Of a stretch of DNA of 64,000 nucleotides, positions 14,101-26,100 are shown piece after piece. The translations under genes were made by a program, and so were the position numbers. Origin of the DNA: Prorocentrum cordatum (taxonomy: Eukaryota > Sar > Dinophyceae > Prorocentrales > Prorocentraceae); contig CAUYUJ010016904.1 in the NCBI GenBank assembly GCA_963575745.1, forward strand, positions 861,085-925,084, read 5' to 3'. How positions within the stretch are numbered: position 1 is the first letter of the stretch; every line of letters begins with the position of its first letter. Under the pieces are notes generated by a model. It was given only the letters and a program-made list of their open reading frames with translations, was not told the DNA's origin and did not search any database.

Positions 14101-17100
14101 CGGCGGGGAAAGGGCGTGGGCCTACCGCCGCGCGCCGCGGTCGGCCGAGACGCTGTGCCGCAGTGGCGACGGAGGCGGCAGAGCGTGAGGGGCGCGTTCA
14201 GCTGGCGGTCAGCGTAGTTCGAGTGTCGCTTGAATGGCGCCCGGAAAGCGGCCTCGGGCAGGGGTTGCAGGAGGCGCAGGCCGAGATGCTCGCCGACGTC
14301 TCGTCCGCGGCGGTGTTTAGGCTGAGTAATTTCGAAGCCGGGACGCTGCGCACGGCCTTGCGCGTGTGGGGGCAGTGGGCCGAGTGGGCGGGCCGGCAAG
14401 GGCAGCCGGCGACGAGTCTGGCGCGGCAACCCATGGCAGTCGCCGAGTTCGTGCATAAGCTCTCGATCGCACGGACGTCCGGCGTCAGGATCTGGAACGC
14501 CTTGAAGTGGATGTGCGTACATTTGAAAGCGCCTTTCTGCCTGGACGATGCGTTTCGCCCTGTGCCACGTGATCCAGGCAGTGGAACCGTAGCACCGCCG
14601 GCCCAGGCCACTGTCGTCGAACCCGAGATGATTTACCATGTGATCGATTTCCTGGATGGCGCGAGAACGCCTGGGCAAGTCATGCTCGCGGCTGGGATGC
14701 TGGCGGTGGTATTCGCGTGGGTGAGGTACACGCACCTGCTGCGCTCTAGGCCTTTAGAGAAGTCTGTTTATTTTTGCTGGTTCCGCGCATCGAGGGGGAA
14801 GCAGGGAAAGCGACAGGGGCGACCTTCGTTCGATTGGTGCTTGCCGAGGCGGCTAGGTGGCGCGCGGTCCGCCGCTGACGCCTTGTGGGATGGTTGGCAC
14901 AAGTTGGCGGCGCGGGAAGATCGAGCAGGAAGGGCTGTGCCGACGGGGCTCGTCTTCGATCCAGTTTCCGGCGCGCCGGTGAAGTTGGGTGCCTTTAACC
15001 GATCGCTGAAGGAAGTATTCCGAGGCTCGCTAGCGGACGATTCCCAGTTGGATCTTGTGACTTCGTACAGTTTGCGCCGGGCTGGGCCTACATGGGCGAG
15101 CGCGATACAATTGGACTGGGAAGCCCGAGTCATCTCGGGCGGTTGGACGGAGGGGGGAGACAACTCCCGTCGGAACCAGATGCCGATCGTGTATAATGCG
15201 CGTCGGCGGCAAGCCGAGATGTGCACGCGCCTGCACATGGCCGGAGTGTTGTCGTGCCTGCGGACCGATCTGGAGGCCCCAGTGCAGTGGGAGCAAGTGC
15301 GATGCTGGGCGAGTTCTGCGCCAGGAAAAGTAATGTTGGCCGACCTAGAGAAAGAGGCGCAGCAGCGGGTGGCGGTGTCGACCGTTCGTGAGAAGGCCGC
15401 GTTCTTGCCCCCGTCGGTCGTCGAGGAGTTGAGGCGGCAGAAGTTTCTCCGGATAATCGTGGCCCCGCGTGGACAGCGGGTGGGGCGCGGTAAAGCGCCG
15501 GGCGCGCCTCCACCCAATTGTCGGGGTCCTGCCGACGGGGGCGCCGCGGGTAAGAGCGGTGAGGGGGGGGCGGGCGCCGAAGCGCCGGGCGCGCGTGCGC
15601 GCGCTGCGCAAACCCTCGCGTCGGGGGCACCGCGTGCAAAGCGGGGGGGGCGCGGTAAAGCGCCGGGCGGTTTGCGTGGGAACGCGTTGCCTGCGCCTGC
15701 GAGTCCACGCAGAGCGCCGAAAGTTGCCGGCAAAAACAAGCGACCAGCAGAGGCGGGAGCGCGCGCCAGTCCGGCGTCGGTTGCCATTGCGGGCCGCGCA
15801 GGGCGAACCGCGGGTCGATCGCGCGGCCCAGCGGTATTGTGCCCGGGCGTGGGCGGCATTGGAGGCTGTCTCCATCCCCAGGTCCAGGGGAGATGAAGTG
15901 TGGGTGCGGCCGGGAGACGCAACCCGTGCAGGCCCGGCCGCGTTCCAAGCGCGGGGAGTTTACTGCGCCGGTCGCGCGGTGACCGTGCTTCCAGGTGACG
16001 AGGCAGCGCAGGGCGCGGAGTTGGGTGAATGTGACGCAAAGGGCTCAGATGGCGCGCCAGCGCACTGCGCGCCGCCAGTCAGGCAGGTTGCGGAGGGATC
16101 ATCCGCGCGCGCGTCGCGAGCCGTGGGCCCGTCGCCCGAGCCGCGGGGCGCGATCGGGCACGTGCAGTCTGAGCCTGGGAGGGCTACCCGGGTAAGGGAG
16201 GTTATGGGGCCTCGATATCACGTCGCGATGCCCGTAATTCGTCGCCTCAAAAAGTCCAGAGCCTGGACGGACAGTGAGTTCGGGCCAGTGACGAACCTAT
16301 GTCAGAATGGATTGAGTGATCTGCAGTGGTTCCCGGCGCTCCCGGAGGGAGCCCTGGTGTGCGCGGCGTGTGAAAAGTTGCGCGGCCGGGCAGCCCCGGC
16401 GTGAGGTGGTGACGTCATCGCGGCGGAGACGCGCGGAGTTGCGCGTGGGCCTGCCAGCGAATGCCAACTTAACGGATGCGTATGCGCGCCCCGAGGTGGG
16501 CTCGAACGCGGTCCAGAGAGTAGGTTTAGCGGAGCGACACGTGTGGTTCTCGGTATGTCTTTGTCAGTTGACGGCATTGCGCTGCCGGGGCGCGTCGGCG
16601 CTCGCGACGCCGCTGCACAATTCAGAGAGCTGGCCGCGAAGTATCAGTTTGATGAGCGCATCGCCACCCACCTGGTCGAAACCGTGGGTCTAGAGACGTT
16701 GGTCGATTTCGCGCATGCCGTCACGAGCGAGAACGAGTGGGCGCCGATCCTCGAGCGCGTGCCGGATCTCGAGAGGAGGCTGGGACAGCTGTCCCGCGTG
16801 CGCCAGGCGCGGCCTTCGCCTGCGCGGGGGGGGGCCCTGCCTGGCCCGCGCCGCAGTTCGAGCGCGTAGTGCGGCAGGCGTGGAAAGCCGTGTGCGATGC
16901 CGCCCGGGAGTCCGAGACCCGGAAGAGGCGCGGTTTGGACGAGAGCGACGATGTCCCATTGCCGTCGCCGCAGCTCGCTGAATTGAGCGAGCAGTTCTTC
17001 GCTCGGTATAAGATGGCGCACCCAGCGGAGTGTGAGCCGTCCGAAGCGCTGGTCAGTAAGATCAGCAGGGAGCTGGGCAGGCGCGCCCCATTGCACGCGG

Positions 17101-20100
17101 AGGGGGTGACCGCGTCGCGCGCGCGGCCCCCCATGGTCGGCAGGCGCCAGGTGACGATGATGAGTGTATGGAAGGTCCGCACGTTGCTGAATGCCGCGAG
17201 GGCTGCCAGGAAGCGGCAGCGCATTGGGGATGTCGAATTCGTGTGCGACGAGAAGGAAGATCCGGATCCCGCGAAGGACTTGAAAACCTATATCGCGTTG
17301 CACCAGGTTCTCATGGTGGCATGCGCGCGCGCTGGGGTGAAGCCGATTGACCCGGCGCCCGGGACGCCAGAGAAGGCGTCTTCGGATACGACGGATTTCG
17401 TGCAGATTCCGTTGGATGTCGCGATGGCCTACCATTTCCGTTTGGTCAAGTACGCCAGTGCGATGCCGTTCTCGATTGCGCTGCCTAACGTCGTGCGTCG
17501 GGACGAGGAGGAGCGCGCTTGGTGGACGGACAGGGTCCGCACCAGCGAGCTGAGCGTCGGGAAGATAATCCGCGAGGGCTTGCAGACTCGCGAGGTCATG
17601 TGGAGCCCGCCCTCACCGCCAGCTCCCGGGCCGCAGCGGCCGCCGACGAGCGTCGGGCGGAGCCAGCGGACAGGTGGCAAGGGCGCGCAGTTGGGCGATC
17701 GGTTGAAAGACGGAACCCAGGTGTGTCGCAAGTTCAACGCCGGGGAGTGCTCCGAGCCGTGCCCTCGCGGGTATAAGCACGTCTGTTCCGTCGTGATCAA
17801 CAAGACGGGGCGCTTGTGTGGCATGTCGAACCACTGCGCCCTCAAGTGCACCAGGAGCCCGGGTCTCAGTTTTTGGTTTCCCTGTTAGCTTAAAGGGGGC
17901 GGCCCGGGTCCGGGGGCGCCCTGGGTCCGGGAAAGGCGACGGTTAGCGCCGAATGTTCGGAACACCCGGCGTTGTAGTTTGCGACACGAGGAACGCGAGC
18001 GGGGGCGCGGCCGACGGCGGCAAGCGCGGCCGCAAGGGCGATTGAAACGCACCCGCTGCCGCGCCGCCCGCCGCGGCAGAAGGGGCAGTCACCAGTGGGG
18101 TCGCGTGCCCCAGCGTCGTGGGCGTGCGATGGAGCCAGGCGGACATCGCTGTGAAAATTCGGAAGTCCTTTCCGGAAGAGTGGCTGGTGGGCGTTCCCAT
18201 CCCGTTCTTGCAAGACTTGTTGAATACTTCGCCATTCGTTGATTTCGCCATCTGGGCGGAGCTGCAGGACGAAGGACTACCTCTGGGATGTTCTCTGGGC
18301 AGAAATTCCAAGGGGCGCGCGAGCGCCGTGTTGGGTCGCCAGGCAGGCGTGCTCGACCACAGGCTAGCGCTGGCGCCGGTTATCGAACTCGGCGTGGGGG
18401 AGCGGGCACACCTCGCTCAATGCATCGAATTCGCGAGCGCGGGGCGATTGCCATTCGACGATGAGTACATGGCACCCGTTGATTTGAAGTATGCTGCCTT
18501 TGCCACGGTTGCGTTCGCGTGGGCCGGTGGTAATCGGCTGAGGCAGTGGCGCGAGTCTTGCGCCGGGGCGTTGAAGGAGCTTAGTCAAAGGCTGGCGCCG
18601 GTGTCCCGCGCCCTTCGGCTCTGGCAAAGCCCCTCAGTACATGCCGTGGCGCAGAACACCCACATCGCGCTGATTTGTGTTCTGACTTGGGTGATGGGTT
18701 GGCCGGATTGGCAGCTGGCCCAGAGATTTGTGACCGGCTTCAATATCGTGGGGCGATTGGAGGAGACGGGTGTCTGGGAGCGGTGCGAAAGTTCGGAACC
18801 TGTTTCTGAAGACCGCTTGTTGGCGGAGTCCACCGCGCTTTTACGTTCCAGGGACAAGCGACGGGTTGATCCTGAGGCTGAGTTTCTTTGGGAATCATGC
18901 TTGAAGGAATGCGAGAAGGGCTGGGCTGCTCCTCCGGCGTCGCTGGCCGCGATGGACCGCGAGTACGGCGCCGGGCGCTGGGCGGCCGTGCCGTCGTTCG
19001 TGCACGTGCAGCAGAACGGCAAGCGTCGGCGGATAGACGATGCTAAAGCCGGTGGGCAGAACGGCGCGACGGTGTACCCTGAGAAGTGGCACTTGCCATC
19101 AGCGTTCACGCCTGCATTGCATGGCAAAGTCTTGAGGCAGCGGTCGGGAGGTACGCCAAACACCGGAGGTGGCCTTTTCCCCCTCCCCGCCGGCCGGTGT
19201 GTCGCGGGTTTCCCGCGGGCCGTTCCCCCGGGTCCGTTCGTGTGGGCCTAGTGGGCCCCTCCGGTGTCCAAGGGGCGTGGTCCGGCCCGGTGTTTGGCGT
19301 GCGCCCTCAGGCAGGAAGCTGCGGCGGGAGGCTTTGCTGATGAGGGCTTAACCCTTGAGACTGGAGGCGAGGACCTGCCGGACGCATACAGGTCCGTGCC
19401 GGTCAATCCCGCGCAGCTGCGATATAACGTCATTGCGGCGCGGGAACCGCGCAGCGGGGAGTGGCGATACTTGACTGCATTCGCCATGCTGTTCGGCTTG
19501 TCGTCGAGTGTTATGAATTTCATGCGGTGGTCTGCCTTTCTGGAAGCCGCTGCCAGGCGCGTGGCGGCATTGTTGCACACAATGTATGTCGATGATGGCA
19601 GTCTTGGGGACCTCGGATTGGCGAAAGGCTCGGGACAGGCTTTACTCAACGTCTTGTTTTCGGAGTTGGGTACCCCGAATGCCAGCGCGAAGCAGCAGCG
19701 CATGGCCGCCACTGGGGCATTCTTGGGAGTCGATCACGACGTGTCTCGGGTTTTTGAAGGCAGAGGGGTGGTCTCCTTTTGGCCGAAGGCCAGCATGATT
19801 GACAAAATCAAAGGCCTGCTCGCGGAGCACCGTGCGCGGAACAGCCTGACACCAGCGGAGGCCTCGAAGCTCCGGGGCATTCTGCAGTGGTCGTCCTCCG
19901 CGATGTTCAACGGCGTCGGCAGCGCCGCGATGGCGCCGCTGAAGCAGAGGCAGTACACTGACGCGCCTCCGTGGGCGTTATCCCACGCGATTCGGCGGTG
20001 CTTCGATTACTTCGAATTTGTAATAGACCTTGCCCCGAAGAGAAGCGTCGACGTGAGCCCGCCCTCGTGTCCGCTGATTGTGATCGCAAGCGACGCGCGG

Positions 20101-23100
20101 GCTGACGGGGCGACCGCGCCCACAGGCGGCTACCTCCTGGTCGATTGCTTGACAGGGGAGCGTGTGGGAGGATGGTGTGTATTCGACGATGCCATACTCG
20201 CGGAGTGGGGTTTCTCGCCGGCGGACCGGGAGAGGGGCGCGAATCCGATCGCCCTCTGTGAGGGGGCCATGGTCCCCATTGTCCTGGCGCAAGAGGCGCG
20301 GAGGTGCCGAGGGAGGCGCATCCTGTGGGTGCTTGACAACACGAGCGCTCTCCACAGCTTCGTGAGTGGCAGGTGCGACCATGCTACCCTGGACCGGAGC
20401 GTCAAGCTTATGAATTTCTTCAAGGCGCGCGCCGCGAGGGCAAATCGCGGGGGGACGCGCCGTGCAGCGTGTCGCGCCAGTTTCACTGCGACATGTCCAC
20501 CTGGCTCGAGTGGGTAGACTCGAAAAGCAACTGGTCGGACGGGATCTCACGGCGCGCCGTACGCGCGCGGGGGCGGCCTTCCCCCGAGTCGGCCACTCGC
20601 GCGGTGCCAGGCGGCTCGGCGAGGATAGCTTCGCCCGGGAGAATGGTTTTCGTACCGGCGAGGTGAGAGTGGACCCGGCCGCGTGGCGCGGGTGCTTACT
20701 AGACGCGTGGCGTTGGGTGCTACGGCGCGCGGAAGGCGCGCTCCGCGAGGGCAATTCGCGGGGGGTGGGCCGCGGCGTGCAGCGTGCCGCGCCAGGCTCA
20801 GTGGATTCGCCGTAAAGAAGGAGTCCGCGCAGGAGAGGTGAGCGCGGGCCCAGCCGCGGGGCACGGGCATGCCTCAGACACGGGGCGCCGTGTACATCGA
20901 CGCGCGATTGCGGAGCGGCGTCGGACCCAGAACAGCGTTGGGGGTGCAGAAACGCGGAGCCAGAGCAGCGTTGGGGAGAGCGGCATTACTGGCGAGCCAC
21001 GCCAGGGTCTTGCCTTCTTCACGCAGGTGTTCCATTCGGGGGGTTTGGTCACCCCAAGGTCGTTCTGCACCCCCGGAGCACCGTTGCACTTTCTGGGGTC
21101 GGGGGACGGGGTATGGGTTGGGGGAATGGGTGGGAGGATGGGGCCGTCGCGCGCCGTGTTCGCAGGTGGAGCGCGCGCGCGCGCGCGGAGGAGCGGGCCG
21201 CCCGCGTGCGCTTCGCGCCGCGGCGGGGCGCGTGCGATGCGCGGCGCGCGAAAGTTGCCAGGGGCCGCGCAGGGCGCGGCGCGGGGAATAGGCTGTCGGT
21301 GATTATGCGTTGACTTTAGGCTCGGGGAGGCTCGGGTCAGGGAACCATAATCATGACAGAAGGGGACGCCCGCGCGCGCTCGCAGGGACTGCGCGCATCA
21401 GAGCGCGCAATTGGATCGTGCGAGCAAAGCGCGTTGGCGACAGCGGTTGCTGTTGGTTTGTTTCCCACCCACCACACCCTGGGCCCCGGTGGGGTTACCG
21501 GGGAGAATTTGGGATGGGCGCCGGCGTGGACTTCGCCGTGCAAGAGGCGATGCGCACCGGCTGCGAGGGGTCCTGCCTCGGGTCGGCCGAACGTGTGCGT
21601 CGCAGGTGCGAGAACGCCGCGCAGGTCAGCGCGTGCGGGGAGGGGGCCTTCCTTCCCTGGTGGCCGCTGGCAGCGGTCGCATCACCAGGTGTAACGTCTG
21701 ACAGGTGCGCGACATGTTTTGCGCGCGCGAACACGCCCGCCGTATCCCGACCCCCGGTGGGGTGCTCGGGTCGGCGAGGGCGGCGCCGGACGCCGGCAGT
21801 GTTCGCTTTCCCCGTGGGGAGAGCGGCATTACTGGCGAGCCACGCCAGGGTCTTGCCTTCTTCACGCAGGTGTTCCATTCGGGGGGTTTGGTCACCCCAA
21901 GGTCGTTCTGCACCCCCGGAGCACCGTTGCACTTTCTGGGGTCGGGGGACGGGGTATGGGTTGGGGGAATGGGTGGGAGGATGGGGCCGTCGCGCTCCGT
22001 GTTCGCAGGTGGAGCGCGCGCGCGCGCGCGGAGGAGCGGGCCGCCCGCGTGCGCTTCGCGCCGCGGCGGGGCGCGCGCGATGCGCGGCGCGCGAAAGTTG
22101 CCAGGGGCCGCGCAGGGCGCGGCGCGGGGAATAGGCTGTCGGTGATTAAGGCGATAATTCCATGCTCGGACATCTGAAGAGTTTACGCCAGCGACGTCAA
22201 CATGGATGCCTCAGGCGAAACGCTCTCGTTTAGTATAAAACGCATTTTTAACATAAGACGTCCTAAACGATAACCCCAAACATCTCGATGTTTTAGTAGG
22301 CCAACTCTCCCTGGTACCACTGAGCCCACATAGGAAGACAAGTGCAGGGACGCCTGGGATTTTGAGGGTAGCATCTTCGTCGATGGCTGCCGTGCTCGGC
22401 ACACATTCTTCTTGAATTGCAGAGGGCAGGCTGGGGAGTGACACTGATATCGGCGGGCGGCGAGGTTCAAGGCAGGCTGATGAACCCTGTCCCTCCCCCG
22501 GGTGAGGCTTCCCCTCTAGCAGCAGGGTTTCAAGCTACAGGTATGATCGCTACCCCGCTCGCAGGCATGTCTGGCATGTATAGTGATTGCCTCAATGTGG
22601 CCAGGCAATGGAATCAAGACTTCGAGCAGCCAGCAACTTCGATAGCTCAGGCCTCACATCCCCAGGACGAAAGTGTTTTCCTCTTGGGCCTGGAACGACG
22701 GTTCGAAGTCCTAAGCAGACGCGTGTGGGATAACCGCCGTCGGATTCCATGAAGGTCGAGCGGATGCATTTGTGGTGCTGGTTTTTGTTTCGGTGGATCC
22801 GATTTCCGTCCGCGCGGATCCGCTTTAGGAGTTTCTGAATCCGCGTCCGGCCTTGTTTTACGGCGGATCCGATTTCTACCCCGTCTTCAATTCATCATTG
22901 CGAAGGCCTTACGGCCGGTGCCACCGACCCTGGAGGGCGACCCATGCGTTCTCTAATGTGGGGTGGGGGGCCTCTTGGTGCTTCCTGGGGGCCTCTTGGG
23001 GGTCTCGTGGTGGCCTCTTGGGGGCATCTTGGGGCTTCCTGGGAGCCTCTGTCGCCGAAGGCTCGTCGGGCCCCCCGTCTGGGCACCCTGTTGGAGCCGT

Positions 23101-26100
23101 TCGGGGAGCCTCTGGGGTCATCTTGGAGGCATTTTGGGCGGTCTCGAGGCTCTCTTGGGTCATTTTGGGGCTCTCTTGAGGCCTCTTGGGCTATCTTGGG
23201 GCAATCTTGGGGGGCATCTGGGGCCGTCTTGGAGCGTCGGCAAGTTGAAACGGCGAGAACGCCAAAATCTGTCAAACAATTTAAGGAAATCATTAATTTT
23301 TCCATCTTCGTGCCCTCTTGGGAGTGCACTTGGAGACTTCTTGGAGCGTCTTGGCAATCTCTTGGGCCGTCTGGAGGCTACTTTGGCGTCTTCGACCGAT
23401 GGTTCGGCGATTCGGGGCCCTCCGGAGCCGTCTTGGAAGCCTCTTGGGGCACTCTGGGCCAGTCTGGGCGCTTTTCTAGGTCCCGGGACATCCCGGGGGG
23501 GATGCGCATCTGCGCCCCCCCCCCCCCTCCCGGGGGCCCCCCCCGGTCCCCCCCCCCCCCCCGGCGGGGAAGGGATCAAAGGGGAGGGGCTTCCCTTCGA
23601 CTCAGCTACGACGTTTTTCAATTTCGTTTTGCCTTCGACTCAGCTACGACGTTGCTCGATTTCGCTTTGGTTTCGCTCTGGCTGGCGCGCCTGAGGGGAG
23701 GGCGACGACGACGACGGCGACGACGAACGGAAGAGCATCGACGACGTTCACGACGAACGGAAAAGCATCTTCCACACGCCGACAGGGTCGGCGGAGTTTT
23801 AAATTAAAACGGGGATCAGAGCGAAATCGGATCCGCGGACCCCGGAGCCCGCCCGTGTTGAGATTCCACGGGGGAAGGGGGGCCGGTCATCAACGTCCAG
23901 GATGGGTTTTGTTCTGTCTCGTGCGCTTCTATCGACTTTCCGCGCGCGGGGGGTCCACTCAACGAGCTGCACGCAGCTCGTCCAGACGCAGTCCGTTCGG
24001 CGGCGCCGACGTTATCTTTCGAAGACATCATCGCCACCTGCACGTCCAGAGGAAAGTTTTTCGCCATGCGTAAGTGCGTTTCGGCCTTGCGCCTCCTGAC
24101 CCAACTGGCTGCCTGTGAGATGTTGTGTGGCAGCGATGTAGCAACCAACAAGTCCGAAGGCCAAAACGCCAATGCGTTTCGGCCCTGTGCCTCCTGACCC
24201 AACGGATTGCCTGTGAGATATGGTGCGTGGGCGAGTAGGCAACCGACAAGTCCGAAGGGCAGAATGTGCATGCGTTTCGGCCCTGTGTCTCCTGAGCCAA
24301 AGGACTGCCTGTTAGATGTGGTGTGTCGGCTATGTGTCAACCACAAAAAGGCCAAAATGCCCAGTGCATTTCGGCCCTGCGTCTCCTGACCCAACGGACT
24401 ACCTGTGAGGTGTGATGTGTCGGCGACGTGCTAGCCAACGAGTTCGCAGGCCTAAAACGCACATGCGTTTCGGCCCTGCGTTTCCTGACTCAACGGACTG
24501 CCTGGGAGACGTGGTGCGGCGACTACGTGGTAACCAACAAGTCCGAAGGCCAAAACGCCCATGCATTTCGGCCCTGCGTCTCCTGACCCACCAGCGTGCC
24601 TGTGAGAGGTGGTGCGTCGGCTATGTGGTTAACGACGAGTCCGAAGGCCAAGGCGCCCATTCCCAGGACAACAGTGTTTCCCTCTTGGGCCTGGAACGAC
24701 GGTTTGAAATCTTAAGCAGACGCGTGTGAGATAACCGCCGTCGGATCCCATGAAGGTCGAGCGGATGCATTTGTGGCGCTGGTTTTTGTTTCGGTGGATC
24801 CGATTTCCGTCCGCGCGGATCCGCTTTAGGAGTTTCTGAATCCGCGTCCGGCCTTATTTCACGGCGGATCCGATTTCTACCCCGTCATCACATCATTATG
24901 GTTAAGCTGAAACGGGGAAGCGGACGAAACCTGTTCCGCGGACCCTAGAACTAGCCCGTGTTAAGATTCTACGGGGGAAGGGGTTCCGGTCATCAACGTC
25001 CAAGATGGGTTTTGTGTTGTCTCGTGCATTTCTATCAACTTTCCGCGCGCAGGGTGGCCCACTCAACATGAATGCATATGTCTCCTGCTGGACGAGCTGC
25101 ACGCAGCTCGTCCAAACGCAGTCCGTTCGGCGGCGCCGATGTTATCTGTCGCCGTCATCATCGCCAGTTGCGCGTCAAAAGGAAATCGTTCGCCCTGCGT
25201 AAGTATGCAGGGATGATGCAGTTTGATCAGCAGGGTGCGAGGTTCGTTCGAGCCGTGCACAGGGTTAAAGCTCACTGGCACCCTCTCGAGGAGGGTTTAG
25301 AGTTTTCGGAAAGGTGGAGGCGCCTCTGGAGCCAAGCTGCTGACAAAACGGCTGGCGCTGCAATGCATCCGACCTGGTTTCCCAGCGAGGAAGAGGAGGT
25401 CAAGCGGAGGATCAAGGTTCAAAAGCAAGTTTTAAATCTGGCCGCAGCCCTACTCCCATTCTGGCCTCGTTTAGACATGGCTGAGGTCGAAGTGTTCCGT
25501 CCTCCTCGCCCTGAGCTCCCCGAGGTTCCCCCCCCCCGTCCTGGGCAAGAGTGGGGGTGGTTGCGAGGCGTTGCCCGTTGTAGAAAGTGCAACAGGGTCG
25601 GACGAAGCACGGCGACGCCAGCCGTTGGGCTCTGCTTTCAAATCTTTGAGATCAATGGGTTCGAAGCGTCCTGTCCCGGGGCCCGCGAGCACAGCGATAG
25701 CGCCCATTTGAAATTTTGTTTGAAGTGCAAGTGCTGCTCGCGCCGCGGATCAATTCGAGGGTTCGCCCAGCGCTGCGCGCGCCCGACTAAGGGCACCTTC
25801 TTGCAAGTGGAGACTCTTTGGCAAGGGTAAACGTCCAAATATATTTAAACTTGAAGGCATCATTGCGGAGACTGGTTCTGGGTTATCGTTGCGAGTTTGT
25901 TCGTTCATTCGCCACCCCTTTTCCCTGCCGCAGCAGGGGCGAGGACCACCCTGTTGGTTCGTAGCGTGCTGGCGGGTTTCTTTTGCTGTTGCCCACGCGG
26001 GAGACCCGACAACCAGGTAACTTTCTGCGTGCGCAGCTGCACCAGTGAGCGCCTTCAGGCCGTCGCCAGTGGCCTCGGACCGACGAATCGCGCGAGTCTA

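Larger units (their letters stand above)
13623..22148 (+). mobile_element. DIRS-like tyrosine-recombinase retrotransposon with split direct repeats
   Basis: The layout is A1 (13623-13781), ORFs, B1 (20972-21305), A2 (21306-21464), a 350-bp segment, B2 (21815-22148). A copies are identical over 159 bp; B copies differ at 2 of 334 positions, so the insertion is recent. The A1-ORFs-B1-A2-B2 order is the split-direct-repeat arrangement known from Ngaro/PAT-type elements. Coding content is tyrosine recombinase, CCCH Gag-like protein and RT-RNase H, all +. Flanks rejoin to a known local motif with no target duplication, as expected for recombinase-mediated integration. It lies in sense orientation within a kinase intron. 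Odd points are the recombinase lying upstream of RT and mini-introns in the coding region. Confidence 0.85.
22655..25205. repeat. Imperfect segmental duplication of about 2 kb
   Basis: 22655-22890 matches 24655-24893 (CAGGACRAMAGTGTTT, CCTCTTGGGCCTGGAACGAC, GGATCCGATTTCCGTCC). 23816-24075 matches 24900-25205 (GGTCATCAACGTCCARGATG, ACGAGCTGCACGCAGCTCGT palindrome, CAGTCCGTTCGGCGGCGCCG). The first copy has about 0.9 kb inserted between the two blocks; the second copy has about 10 bp there. Confidence 0.85.

Noticed and set aside
13623-22148. A and B repeats as long terminal repeats of an LTR retrotransposon
   Set aside because: The repeats are split and staggered (A1...B1-A2-B2), no integrase is seen, and there is no target duplication; the split-direct-repeat model fits.
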